NCBI GenBank assembly: GCA_036265385.1
Contig: DATAPD010000015.1
Location: 611,376-675,375 of the forward strand
Origin: DATAPD01 sp036265385
Lineage (GTDB): Bacteria; Acidobacteriota; Terriglobia; Terriglobales; Acidobacteriaceae
DNA length: 64,000 nt
Direction of reading: 5' to 3'
The first letter of the stretch is position 1, and the number at the start of each line of letters is the position of its first letter. Below the pieces are notes generated by a model, which worked only from the letters and a program-made list of their open reading frames with translations, did no database searches and was not told the origin of the DNA. Below are positions 9,194 through 17,059 of the stretch, one piece after another. Made by a program: the position numbers and the translations under genes.

Positions 9194-10951
9194 TCATCCA
9201 GTTTTCGCATGGGAACGTGTGCGCGATTGCCAGATCTGCTGAAACAAGTGTGAAGTCTCTTGAGGTTCAGTGCGAGCTAGAAAATCATCAAGACCACCTT
9301 GCTTGGATAGAAGTTGGCCATCGACACCGTTTTTTATCAGCAACTCAAGATGCGCCAAGTCCCTCGCGAAATGAAAAATCTCCTCCGCTTCGAAATGGCT
9401 TTTGTTCGGAAACCAATGCCAACCAAAACTGACAATTGGTATCCGGTGTCGGAGACAATCAAGAAACATAGTGGAAAAGTAAAGAACGGCCACAGACGAG
9501 GTCGCGAGAACCTCTTCCACACCCATTCCCTGCGAATAAACAACTTCACCGTTCAGTCTCACGTCTGACTGCAGGTTTCTCACAATCTGCATGTAAAGTG
9601 CGACTTTCTCCTGGGGGTGCACTCGCACAATCAATCGGCGACCGCTCGCAACCGACGCGCGCAAAAGCGAACGAAGAATGTCCTTCAGATCCTCTCGGTG
9701 AAACATTGGCAGGACTTCATATGGCGTCGTGACGAAAAGGATGTCTCCTTTACGATTTTCATGCGTTCCCGGAGCCGGCTGCATCGGTTCCTGGAAATTC
9801 CTTACAGCCGTCTTCTGCCTCAACCGATCATTGATATGACGCTGGAAGAAGGGGCCTCGCAGCAGGAACATGTCGACCGGTTGATCGGCCATGGCATACA
9901 CCCAGTGCATGACGCCATGCTGCAACATAACCCGAGGCACGCCGTTCATTTCTTTACGTAGCAGTAGAGCTCGTTCCCAACCTGCGTTCCCCACAACGAC
10001 AAGTTCAGGCGCAATCGCCTGACGCCATCGTTCCAAAGCACGACTGTTGTACATGGCGAAGGGAAGCTGACGAGTGAGGAAGTGCTGCCACCATTCGCTT
10101 TTCAACAAGATCGAACGTGCAAGGTCTGCTTCGCCCGGTAGTGAAACGGACCACGCCGCCTCAGTGATGCGTTTTCCAGCTTCGCGAATTTCAGCGCGCT
10201 TCGGTAGATCGCTTGCTTCCGTCCAGGCATATACACAGAATCGTTCACGATCCAACTCACGCAACCGACGACCACCAGTTGCATCATCCTCAACCAGAAA
10301 TTTTACCTTCTGTGGCATGTAGGGCTCGTACTCCATGCCGATTCTCGTGCAGTTGTAAGACGTGGAATAGAACCAGATCCCACCACGCTCGACGATGCGC
10401 GCGGCCTTTCGCTGACGCATAGCTGACAAATAGCGTGACCGGTTCGGAGCCACTCGTTGGAACACTTCGATTGAACTTGGGCGTAAGGTTCGCAGCCTCC
10501 CCAGGCTGCGTCTCAAGCTGCTGTCCTGTGAAAACGGAATGTCAGCCGTAAGTTCGTATTCCGCACCCGCAATACTTTGAATCAATCGCAAGCGGTCCAG
10601 CCACGGCGAATGCGACAGGACATGTGCCCTGCCAAAACCGTGGGACGTAATCCAATTATTCAAGTGGAGAACCTGGATGATGTAGCTGGTTTGTTCCAGC
10701 AGATCTTCCTCAAAGATCCCAAGAATCTTCAGGCCTTCAATCTCAGGCGAGCAGTTCAACAACTCTGCGACGATTGGATATGCAAATTGCAACGCCTCGT
10801 CCGGTTGCCCCAGCATCTCATCGGCAAGGTGAACTTGCGGAATTTGTTGAAGCAGAGGTGAATCGGCCGCGAACTCGCACAGCAATCCAACGTGTCCGTT
10901 GAAATTGCTGAGGTTGCTTCCGCCACTGCAAAGATGAAGGATTGTATCCAC
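9194..10951 (-). CDS. Large unrecognised protein, probable GT-B surface-glycan glycosyltransferase (nonulosonate transferase candidate)
   Basis: 585 residues from a GTG at 10951. I do not recognise the family with certainty. The C-terminal 200 residues resemble GT-B enzymes of capsule and polysialic acid synthesis: GDILFVTTPYEVLPMF, then RRLIVRVHPQEKVALY (the R-x-HPxE element seen in capsule/Kdo-type and CDP-polyol transferases), GVEEVLATSSVAVLYFSTMFLDCLRHRIPIVSFGWHWF (donor-domain S-x-x-S/T and conserved P-I-V). LQHGVMHWVYAMADQPVDMFLLRG in the middle matches the QHG(xx) strand of the same group. No signal peptide. It lies 54 bases after the CMP-sugar synthetase gene on the same strand, which makes it the leading candidate for the CMP-nonulosonate transferase. 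That role is inference. Confidence 0.6.
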   Translation of the reverse strand: MDTILHLCSGGSNLSNFNGHVGLLCEFAADSPLLQQIPQVHLADEMLGQPDEALQFAYPIVAELLNCSPEIEGLKILGIFEEDLLEQTSYIIQVLHLNNWITSHGFGRAHVLSHSPWLDRLRLIQSIAGAEYELTADIPFSQDSSLRRSLGRLRTLRPSSIEVFQRVAPNRSRYLSAMRQRKAARIVERGGIWFYSTSYNCTRIGMEYEPYMPQKVKFLVEDDATGGRRLRELDRERFCVYAWTEASDLPKRAEIREAGKRITEAAWSVSLPGEADLARSILLKSEWWQHFLTRQLPFAMYNSRALERWRQAIAPELVVVGNAGWERALLLRKEMNGVPRVMLQHGVMHWVYAMADQPVDMFLLRGPFFQRHINDRLRQKTAVRNFQEPMQPAPGTHENRKGDILFVTTPYEVLPMFHREDLKDILRSLLRASVASGRRLIVRVHPQEKVALYMQIVRNLQSDVRLNGEVVYSQGMGVEEVLATSSVAVLYFSTMFLDCLRHRIPIVSFGWHWFPNKSHFEAEEIFHFARDLAHLELLIKNGVDGQLLSKQGGLDDFLARTEPQETSHLFQQIWQSRTRSHAKTG

Positions 10952-11005
10952 GTCAGATGATTAGTTTTGCGAGAGTTCGTCCATCTCCGCGATTAAAGAA
11001 AATAC

Positions 11006-11719
11006 TCACGGCTCAGAGCGCAGGGAACGCTCGAGCGCAATCCATTGCTCTTCTGTATCCAAATCGAAAGCTTCGCTTTCCGGAGACGTGACTCCTAGAG
11101 TCGTCTGGCCATACAGCGCATGGTTCTCGATTATCACTGGGGTGCGAACTACATAGACACCGCCGTCGCAACGGTAAGCGTTCGGCAGTTGTTGCCTGCA
11201 CGAGATCTCCCGATCCCGCACACTGCGTTCCAACAGCCCCTCGCCGGTCTCGACGAAAACCCAGTAGGGATTGTATTCGTGCGGCACTGGTCGCACAGAC
11301 ACAACAGTGTCCACTCCTCGATGCCACAAGGAACGTATGCACCGGTCAATGGTTTCCCCGCTTCGTAGAGGGCTGGTCGGTTGCAATAGACAAATGGCAT
11401 CGTACCGCTCGCCTCGTTCTCGAACCCACTGCAGTACGTGGAGCACGACGTCGATCATCGGCGTTGAGTCTAGCGCGAGTTCAGCAGGCCTAATGAAGGG
11501 CACTTCAAGTCCTGCCTGTTTACCCACCCGAGCTATCTCAGCGTCGTCCGTGGTCAAAAGAATTCTGGACAGGTACGTGCTTTTCTTCGCCGCGATCGCC
11601 GTATGAGCAAGCAATGGTTTCCCCGCAAGCTGGCGGATGTTCTTCCCCGGAATACCTTTCGATCCCCCGCGCGCCGGTACGATTCCCAATACTGATTGCT
11701 CGGCAACCTGATCTTCCAT
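11006..11719 (-). CDS. neuA: CMP-nonulosonate synthetase (acylneuraminate cytidylyltransferase, NeuA/LegF)
   Basis: 237 residues from the ATG at 11719; the frame runs on to a TTG at 11767, but the ATG gives the family's normal length. VLGIVPARGGSKGIPGKNIRQLAGKPLLAHTA is the hallmark N-terminus of CMP-Kdo/CMP-sialate synthetases, with the CTP-binding R, G and K residues. ILLTTDDAEIARVGKQAG, LQPTSPLRSGETIDRCI and the C-terminal ESEAFDLDTEEQW (metal-binding FDID-like motif) follow. It activates the nonulosonic acid with CTP for transfer. Head of a two-gene minus-strand unit with the 585-residue putative transferase. Could be CMP-Neu5Ac or CMP-legionaminate synthetase; context favours LegF. Confidence 0.92.
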   Translation of the reverse strand: MEDQVAEQSVLGIVPARGGSKGIPGKNIRQLAGKPLLAHTAIAAKKSTYLSRILLTTDDAEIARVGKQAGLEVPFIRPAELALDSTPMIDVVLHVLQWVRERGERYDAICLLQPTSPLRSGETIDRCIRSLWHRGVDTVVSVRPVPHEYNPYWVFVETGEGLLERSVRDREISCRQQLPNAYRCDGGVYVVRTPVIIENHALYGQTTLGVTSPESEAFDLDTEEQWIALERSLRSEP

Positions 11720-11867
11720 TGTTTTCAGAACACTAACATACAGCTGGATTTCGCTTGTGCGGATCAACCCACTCTGCCGCGGGCACTAATTCCGCATATG
11801 CCACGTTACCCTGATAACTCTTTCGAATCCGATCCGATTTCCGAATCAATTTTCCCGCATCCGATGC

Positions 11868-11873
11868 TAAAAT
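11868..11873 (+). promoter_or_regulatory. Possible extended -10 element upstream of the wzc-like gene
   Basis: TAAAAT preceded by TGC gives an extended -10 (TGnTAAAAT). The TCAATT 16 bases upstream is a poor -35. Transcription from here would give a leader of about 135 bases before the ATG at 12018. Weak evidence, sequence-only. Confidence 0.25.
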
Positions 11874-11954
11874 GTCGGTCACTTACTCCCGCACTTTTGC
11901 CGCTGCATCGAAAGACTTCGAGCGAGCGACTCCGACGTTAGGATGAGCCCCGCT

Positions 11955-12005
11955 GATTCGAGGAGCTAGCCTGGGAGTGGGGCCCCGACGGGTCAGGCAC
12001 GAATC
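11955..12005 (+). promoter_or_regulatory. Possible structured RNA leader before the wzc-like gene
   Basis: Two nested complementary pairs lie just before the Shine-Dalgarno: GATTCG (11955-11960) with CGAATC (12000-12005), and GCCTG (11969-11973) with CAGGC (11994-11998), with a GC-rich apex holding GGGGCCCC (11979-11986). The AAGGAG ribosome site (12007-12012) begins two bases after the outer stem, so folding could affect initiation. It does not match a riboswitch class I can name. Confidence 0.3.
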
Positions 12006-12017
12006 GAAGGAGTTTTG

Positions 12018-14372
12018 ATGGATTCAGGCCATCTCATCAAGCCGGGCAGCAATAGCATCCGCGAGATCACACCCGGCGCTCAGGTCGAATTCAACCTGCC
12101 CCCAACACACATCCAGACCTGGATGCCTCCTCAGGAATCCGCGCTGCGCGAATATCTGCGAGTCCTGATCAAACGCAAATGGACCGTTCTAGGGTGCCTG
12201 CTCACTATTTTCAGTATCGTAGCCATTTCCACCCTAAAGATGACCCCGATCTACCGTGCATCGGGAAGCATCGCCATCAATAAACCCGATTACAGCCTGA
12301 ACTTCAAAGACTCAGCAAACGCCGGGGCAGAGTACTACGATCCGACGGATCTCGACACCGAAGTCAACATCCTGCAGAGTGACTTGCTTGCGCTTCAGGT
12401 CATTCGCACGCTGAACTTGGACAAGATGCCCGAGTTCGGTGGTAAACCAGGTCCGTCCGCCTCCAGCCTTGCGCCGGATCCTTTGCAGGGCGATTCAGCG
12501 CGTACGGCTGCGCTCCTGGGCGCATTTAAAGGCGGATTACGCGTCTCCCTGAAACCGAATACCCGCATCGTCGTCATCCAGTACACGAGCACAAGTCCCC
12601 AAGTGGCTGCCAACATCGTAAATACGCTTGCCAGCACGTACATCGAGCAGAATTTCAAGACCAAGTTCGAATCCACTATGCAAGCTTCTGACTGGCTCAC
12701 CAAGCAATTGGTGGACCTCCAGATGAAAGTTGAGACCTCGCAGGAAAGGCTCGTCAAATATCAAAAAGAACACGAGATTCTTGGCACCGATGAAAAGCAG
12801 AACATCATCACCGAGAAACTTGCCGAGTTGAATAAGCAGCTGACTTCCGCGGAAGCTCTCCGCATGGAAAAGGAATCCACCTACCGCCTGATTCAAAGCG
12901 GTGACCCTACGACGCTTGCCAACGTTGCGGGATTGCTGGATAGCGCGGGTGGTGGAGCAAACTCACCTTCTTCGCTCCTTAGCAGCTTGCGCGGCAAGCA
13001 AGCGGATTTGAAAATCCAGGTCGCGGAACTAAGTACTCAGTTCGGGCCGGCATATCCGAAGGTGGCGCAACTCAACAATCAACTGGCTGAGATCGACAAG
13101 CAGATTCAGTTGGAACTCAAAAAAGTCGCCGACCGCATCAAGGGCGAATACCTTGCCGCCCTGCAACAAGAGCAGCTCCTCGACGCACAGTTTGAAAAGC
13201 AGAAGCAGCAGGCTAACAAACTCAATGAGAGTGCCATCGAGTACAGCCTTCTAAAGCGCGATGTGGACGCTAACCGTCAGCTCTATGAAGGACTGCTCGA
13301 GAAACTGAAGGAAGCGGGAATTACTGCCGGATTGAAATCGAACAATATCAAGCCAGTCGATACAGCCAGACCTCCGGCGGCTCCGAGTGAACCGAACATT
13401 CCTCGCAATCTCGCGTTCGCGCTCATGCTGGGGCTAACCTCAGGCGTTGGACTCGCCTTCTTGCTCGAGAACATGGACAATACCGTGCGCACGACCGAGC
13501 AAGCGCAGGTCGTCTCCGGATTGCCTCCGCTCGGAATGATCCCACTCGGTTCGACCAGCAATACCGCGTCAACAGGCCTAAAGCGGCTGAGAGTTGCGAC
13601 GTCCAAAGAAGCAGTCGAACTCGTTACAGTCTCTCGGCCGCAGTCGCAAATGGCCGAGTCGTATCGCGCATTACGGACCTCTCTACTGCTCTCCAATCTC
13701 GGTGCGCCGCCCAAAGTCATTCTCGTTACGTCCGCACGCCCACAGGAAGGCAAAACCACCACGAGCATTAACGTCGCGATCGTGCTTGCTCAGAAAGGTG
13801 TGCGTGTGCTCTTGGTCGACGCCGACTTGCGCCGTCCCAGTGTGCATAAGACTCTCGGAATGGGCCCGCGCAGTGGTTTGAGCAATGTCCTAACCGGCTC
13901 TGCAACGCTTGAGCAAACCATCACGCGTTCTCCGATACTGCCGAATTTATCGATTTTGGCAGCTGGTACTCCTCCGCCGAACCCGGCTGAATTATTGGCA
14001 TCAGCCAATATGAAAGACATGCTCGATGACCTTCGTGGGCAATACGATCACATCGTCATCGACACGCCTCCTACGCTATCTGTTACGGATGCGGTTGTAT
14101 TATCTCCGCGCGTGGATTCCGTCGTTCTCGTAATCCGCTCAGGTCAAACTACGAAGCAGGCATTACGTCGAGCGCGCGACATCCTCATGCAAGTGAGCGC
14201 TCACGTGACGGGCGTCTTACTCAATGCTGTTGATCTCTCCTCCCCGGACTACTACTACTATTACGAGTACCAGGGGAAATACGGCGGACTTTATTACCGC
14301 GAAGACGAAGTTTCGTCTGGAGAACAACCAACCGTGAACGGAACTACTGGTGCTTCATCCGAGTCTGCCTGA
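12018..14372 (+). CDS. Wzc/GumC-like polysaccharide chain-length regulator and tyrosine autokinase
   Basis: 784 residues from the ATG at 12018, with AAGGAG five bases upstream; a TTG one codon earlier is less likely. N-terminal Wzz domain with a first membrane segment near residues 52-72 (WTVLGCLLTIFSIVAIST), a periplasmic coiled-coil region (about 230-420), a GNVR-type stretch (YSLLKRDVDANRQLYEGLL), a second membrane segment (LAFALMLGLTSGVGLAFLL), then a cytoplasmic BY-kinase domain: TSARPQEGKTTTSINVA (Walker A), VLLVDADLRRPSVHK (Walker A'), HIVIDTPP (Walker B). The tail is tyrosine-rich (DYYYYYEYQGKYGGLYY), the expected autophosphorylation cluster. It controls length and export of exopolysaccharide. 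First gene of a three-gene glycan module, divergent from the CMP-sugar synthetase. Confidence 0.93.
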   Translation: MDSGHLIKPGSNSIREITPGAQVEFNLPPTHIQTWMPPQESALREYLRVLIKRKWTVLGCLLTIFSIVAISTLKMTPIYRASGSIAINKPDYSLNFKDSANAGAEYYDPTDLDTEVNILQSDLLALQVIRTLNLDKMPEFGGKPGPSASSLAPDPLQGDSARTAALLGAFKGGLRVSLKPNTRIVVIQYTSTSPQVAANIVNTLASTYIEQNFKTKFESTMQASDWLTKQLVDLQMKVETSQERLVKYQKEHEILGTDEKQNIITEKLAELNKQLTSAEALRMEKESTYRLIQSGDPTTLANVAGLLDSAGGGANSPSSLLSSLRGKQADLKIQVAELSTQFGPAYPKVAQLNNQLAEIDKQIQLELKKVADRIKGEYLAALQQEQLLDAQFEKQKQQANKLNESAIEYSLLKRDVDANRQLYEGLLEKLKEAGITAGLKSNNIKPVDTARPPAAPSEPNIPRNLAFALMLGLTSGVGLAFLLENMDNTVRTTEQAQVVSGLPPLGMIPLGSTSNTASTGLKRLRVATSKEAVELVTVSRPQSQMAESYRALRTSLLLSNLGAPPKVILVTSARPQEGKTTTSINVAIVLAQKGVRVLLVDADLRRPSVHKTLGMGPRSGLSNVLTGSATLEQTITRSPILPNLSILAAGTPPPNPAELLASANMKDMLDDLRGQYDHIVIDTPPTLSVTDAVVLSPRVDSVVLVIRSGQTTKQALRRARDILMQVSAHVTGVLLNAVDLSSPDYYYYYEYQGKYGGLYYREDEVSSGEQPTVNGTTGASSESA

Positions 14373-14397
14373 AATGAACTGAATAACATCGAGGAGC

Positions 14398-15642
14398 ATG
14401 GCAGCGACACTGCGGAATCCCGCTAAACAGCTCGTCTTAGCTTGCGTCCTTCTTTTGACTTGCGTGCACATGACGTTATCGGCGCGCAACTTTTTAGCCT
14501 TGTATTTTGGAGAAAGCGATAATCCATCCCGATTGCGCTTCGCGGCGCGCTTGGCCCCTGCCAACGCTGAATTGCAGTATCGATTAGGAAAGTACTCCGC
14601 CTTCGTCGAGAATGATCCGGCTACTGCGATTCGCTTCTACCAATCCGCGGCTCGATTGAATCCCTACAATGCTCGCTATTGGCTGGACTTGGCTAGTGCC
14701 CAGCAAATTACGGAAGACAGCGCTGGCCAGCAACACTCGCTGGAAAACGCGGTCCGTGCTAACCCTACCAACCCTGACGTCGCTTGGGAGGCAGGCAACT
14801 TTTTCCTGGTGCAAGGAGATCTCGAACGTGCTTTCTCCCTCATGCGTGTGGTCGTGGAGAATCAGACAAACATGGCCCCGCTCGCGCTTCGATTGTGTTG
14901 GCGCTCCACCCCAGAAGTGGATACGATCCTCAGCAAGGTCGTTCCTTCCTCTCCAGAGCCTCATCTTGCCTTCCTCGATTTCCTCATCCAACAAAAGAAT
15001 ATTGAAGGGGCAAACAAGGTGTGGCAGCGTCTGGTTTCGCTACACCAGGCTTTTGAGATTCGGTATGTGTTCGAGTACGTAAAGTTCTTAATCTCTGAAG
15101 GTCAAGTGGATCAGGCGCGCGGTGCGTGGCAACAAAGCGCGCCACTCCTCGGGTTAAGTGCCTACCTGCCGTCCACGAACCTCATCGTGAACGGACAGTT
15201 CAGTCAAGACGTACTTAACGGAGCATTCGACTGGAACTATCAAATTCAGCGCGGTGTTGCGCTCGCATTGGACCCTGTTCAGTTCCATAGCGCCCAACGC
15301 TCGCTGTCGATCACCTTTGATAGTGCAGGACTCTCCGACGCAGGCGTCTACCAAATAGTGCCGGTGGAACCGAACTTACAATATGAGTTCACCGCGTATT
15401 ACAAGGCTGATTCGATGCAGGGTGCCGGCGGCCCCGTCATCACGATCCGCGATTTCTACAGCAGCCAGACTTACTTTATCGGCGAAGAAATGAAAGACAC
15501 AGACATCTGGAAGCCTGTGTCGACTGTGTTCACAACAGGTCCTGGAAGCAAACTGCTCGTCGTGCGAATCGAGCGGGTGCCTTCCGGGAACGCCATCCGT
15601 GGTAGGCTCTGGGTCGACGATTTCGAACTTACGCCGAAATAG
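14398..15642 (+). CDS. Exported/anchored TPR protein with C-terminal carbohydrate-binding-like domain
   Basis: 414 residues. Residues about 9-28 form a signal anchor (QLVLACVLLLTCVHMTLSA). Then come TPR-like helical repeats (NAELQYRLGKYSAFVENDPATAI, ARYWLDLASAQQ, PDVAWEAGNFFLVQGDLERAF). From about 260 the sequence switches to a beta-sandwich pattern (NLIVNGQFSQDVLNGAFDW, GVYQIVPVEPNLQYEFTAYYKA, LWVDDFEL) like CBM4/9-type lectin domains. It sits between the wzc-like gene (25 bases upstream) and the ligase gene (11 bases downstream), so it probably helps assembly or export of the polysaccharide. The GAGGAG upstream is unusually close to the ATG. Exact function unknown. Confidence 0.8.
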   Translation: MAATLRNPAKQLVLACVLLLTCVHMTLSARNFLALYFGESDNPSRLRFAARLAPANAELQYRLGKYSAFVENDPATAIRFYQSAARLNPYNARYWLDLASAQQITEDSAGQQHSLENAVRANPTNPDVAWEAGNFFLVQGDLERAFSLMRVVVENQTNMAPLALRLCWRSTPEVDTILSKVVPSSPEPHLAFLDFLIQQKNIEGANKVWQRLVSLHQAFEIRYVFEYVKFLISEGQVDQARGAWQQSAPLLGLSAYLPSTNLIVNGQFSQDVLNGAFDWNYQIQRGVALALDPVQFHSAQRSLSITFDSAGLSDAGVYQIVPVEPNLQYEFTAYYKADSMQGAGGPVITIRDFYSSQTYFIGEEMKDTDIWKPVSTVFTTGPGSKLLVVRIERVPSGNAIRGRLWVDDFELTPK

Positions 15643-15653
15643 ACACAAATCGC

Positions 15654-17000
15654 TTGCCGCACCCCGCGCCTAATCTCGACACCACGCCTCAAACGCCCAG
15701 ACTACGCAATCTTTCTCGTTTTCTCCTGGCCGGTGTCTTTTCGACGTTGCTGCTTGCTCCGCTCGCGTTCGGTTCCACCGATCCCTGGGCAATCTTCGTC
15801 CTGGAATTTGCATCGGCCGGCTTATTAGTCCTTTGGGCTCTCCGCCAAATGATCCTTCCTGAGATGGCCATCCAGTCCAATCCCTTGTTCGGCCCTATGT
15901 TAGGTTTTGCAGCGCTGGTCATCGTTCAACTGGTCTTCAAGCGTACCGTTTATCCCTACAAAACGTTCTCCGAGGCGCTGCTCTATTTTTCATATGGAAC
16001 CATGGCGTTCCTTGCCGCTCAGGTACTCCGTCGCGGCTCACACATCAAAAGACTTGGATTCGTCTTCACGATCTATGGTGCGGCGATGGCCGTTTTCGCC
16101 ATGGTGCAGAGCGTCTCTTCGACCGACAAGGTCTATTGGATGTGGACACCGGCCCACGGTGGTTGGATTTACGGTTCATACGTGAACCACAATCACTATG
16201 CCGGACTGATGGAATTGCTTGTTCCAATCCCCCTCGTGATCGCTCTTTCGAAACTCTCCGACTCCAGAACGCGGATTCTTGCAGCTGTAGCAGCTGCCTT
16301 GATGGCCGGCACAATCATTCTTTCCGGATCACGTGGCGGGATGTTGGCGCTCACCGTCGAACTTTGCGTGTTCGTCGGATTCACGAAAATCCAGCGCAAA
16401 AGCATCGGAGTCAGGCTGGTCCTCACCGCATCGCTCGTAGCCGCACTTGGAATCGCTGCATGGATTGGTGGTGGCGAAATTACCTCGCGTCTTGAATCGA
16501 TAGGCACAGAAACCCGCAAGGAGCTTTCCGGAGGCATGCGACTCACGATTGATCGCGATGGTCTTAGAATGTTTTCCCATCGGCCAGTTTTTGGATTTGG
16601 TTTGGGAACTTTCGCCACTGCTTATCCCGGCTTCCGTACTTTCTCGACAACATTCTTCGTCAATGAAGCCCATAACGATTACATTCAGTTGCTTGTCGAA
16701 ATGGGCATCGTCGGATTTGGTCTGATGCTCTGGCTGCTTGTTTCGTTCTACCGAGCAGCTTTGCAAAAGCTGAGCGGATGGGAAACTACCGCGAATGGTG
16801 GGCTTGCCTTAGCAAGTATCGCGGGGTGCACCGGCTTGCTAATCCACAGTTTTCTTGATTTCAATTTGCAGATTCCCGCGAACGCGGCGTTGTTCTTTAC
16901 GATGGCGACGCTCGGTGCGGCCGCATCCATTCCGGAGTCCGTTCGTCGCAAACGCTCCCACTCGCTAATAATCGAGGATGTTTGGGCAACTCCCGCCTGA
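15654..17000 (+). CDS. O-antigen ligase / polysaccharide polymerase family membrane protein
   Basis: 448 residues with about ten hydrophobic segments (for example FLLAGVFSTLLLAPLAFG, LFGPMLGFAALVIVQLVF, ILAAVAAALMAGTIILSGSRGG, GIVGFGLMLWLLVSFY). The Wzy_C/WaaL signature is present: ILSGSRGGMLAL, then GFGLGTFATAYP and EAHNDYIQLLVEMGIVGFG, with the conserved H-N-D. The start is a TTG at 15654, since no ATG or GTG lies before the first membrane helix; this needs caution. Completes the chain-length regulator/TPR/ligase module and probably polymerises or attaches the locus glycan at the outer face of the inner membrane. Confidence 0.88.
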   Translation: MPHPAPNLDTTPQTPRLRNLSRFLLAGVFSTLLLAPLAFGSTDPWAIFVLEFASAGLLVLWALRQMILPEMAIQSNPLFGPMLGFAALVIVQLVFKRTVYPYKTFSEALLYFSYGTMAFLAAQVLRRGSHIKRLGFVFTIYGAAMAVFAMVQSVSSTDKVYWMWTPAHGGWIYGSYVNHNHYAGLMELLVPIPLVIALSKLSDSRTRILAAVAAALMAGTIILSGSRGGMLALTVELCVFVGFTKIQRKSIGVRLVLTASLVAALGIAAWIGGGEITSRLESIGTETRKELSGGMRLTIDRDGLRMFSHRPVFGFGLGTFATAYPGFRTFSTTFFVNEAHNDYIQLLVEMGIVGFGLMLWLLVSFYRAALQKLSGWETTANGGLALASIAGCTGLLIHSFLDFNLQIPANAALFFTMATLGAAASIPESVRRKRSHSLIIEDVWATPA

Positions 17001-17059
17001 AGTTCCCCACGTCAATTTTCTAGCGTCACCCCCGAACGCTCTCTTGTAGGCGCCCCAGC

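Noticed and set aside
1..11719. Plain N-acetylneuraminic acid pathway
   Set aside because: It would need only NeuC, NeuB and NeuA; the adjacent CBS nucleotidyltransferase, 4,6-dehydratase and LegC-type aminotransferase are left unexplained by it. It is not excluded by sequence alone.
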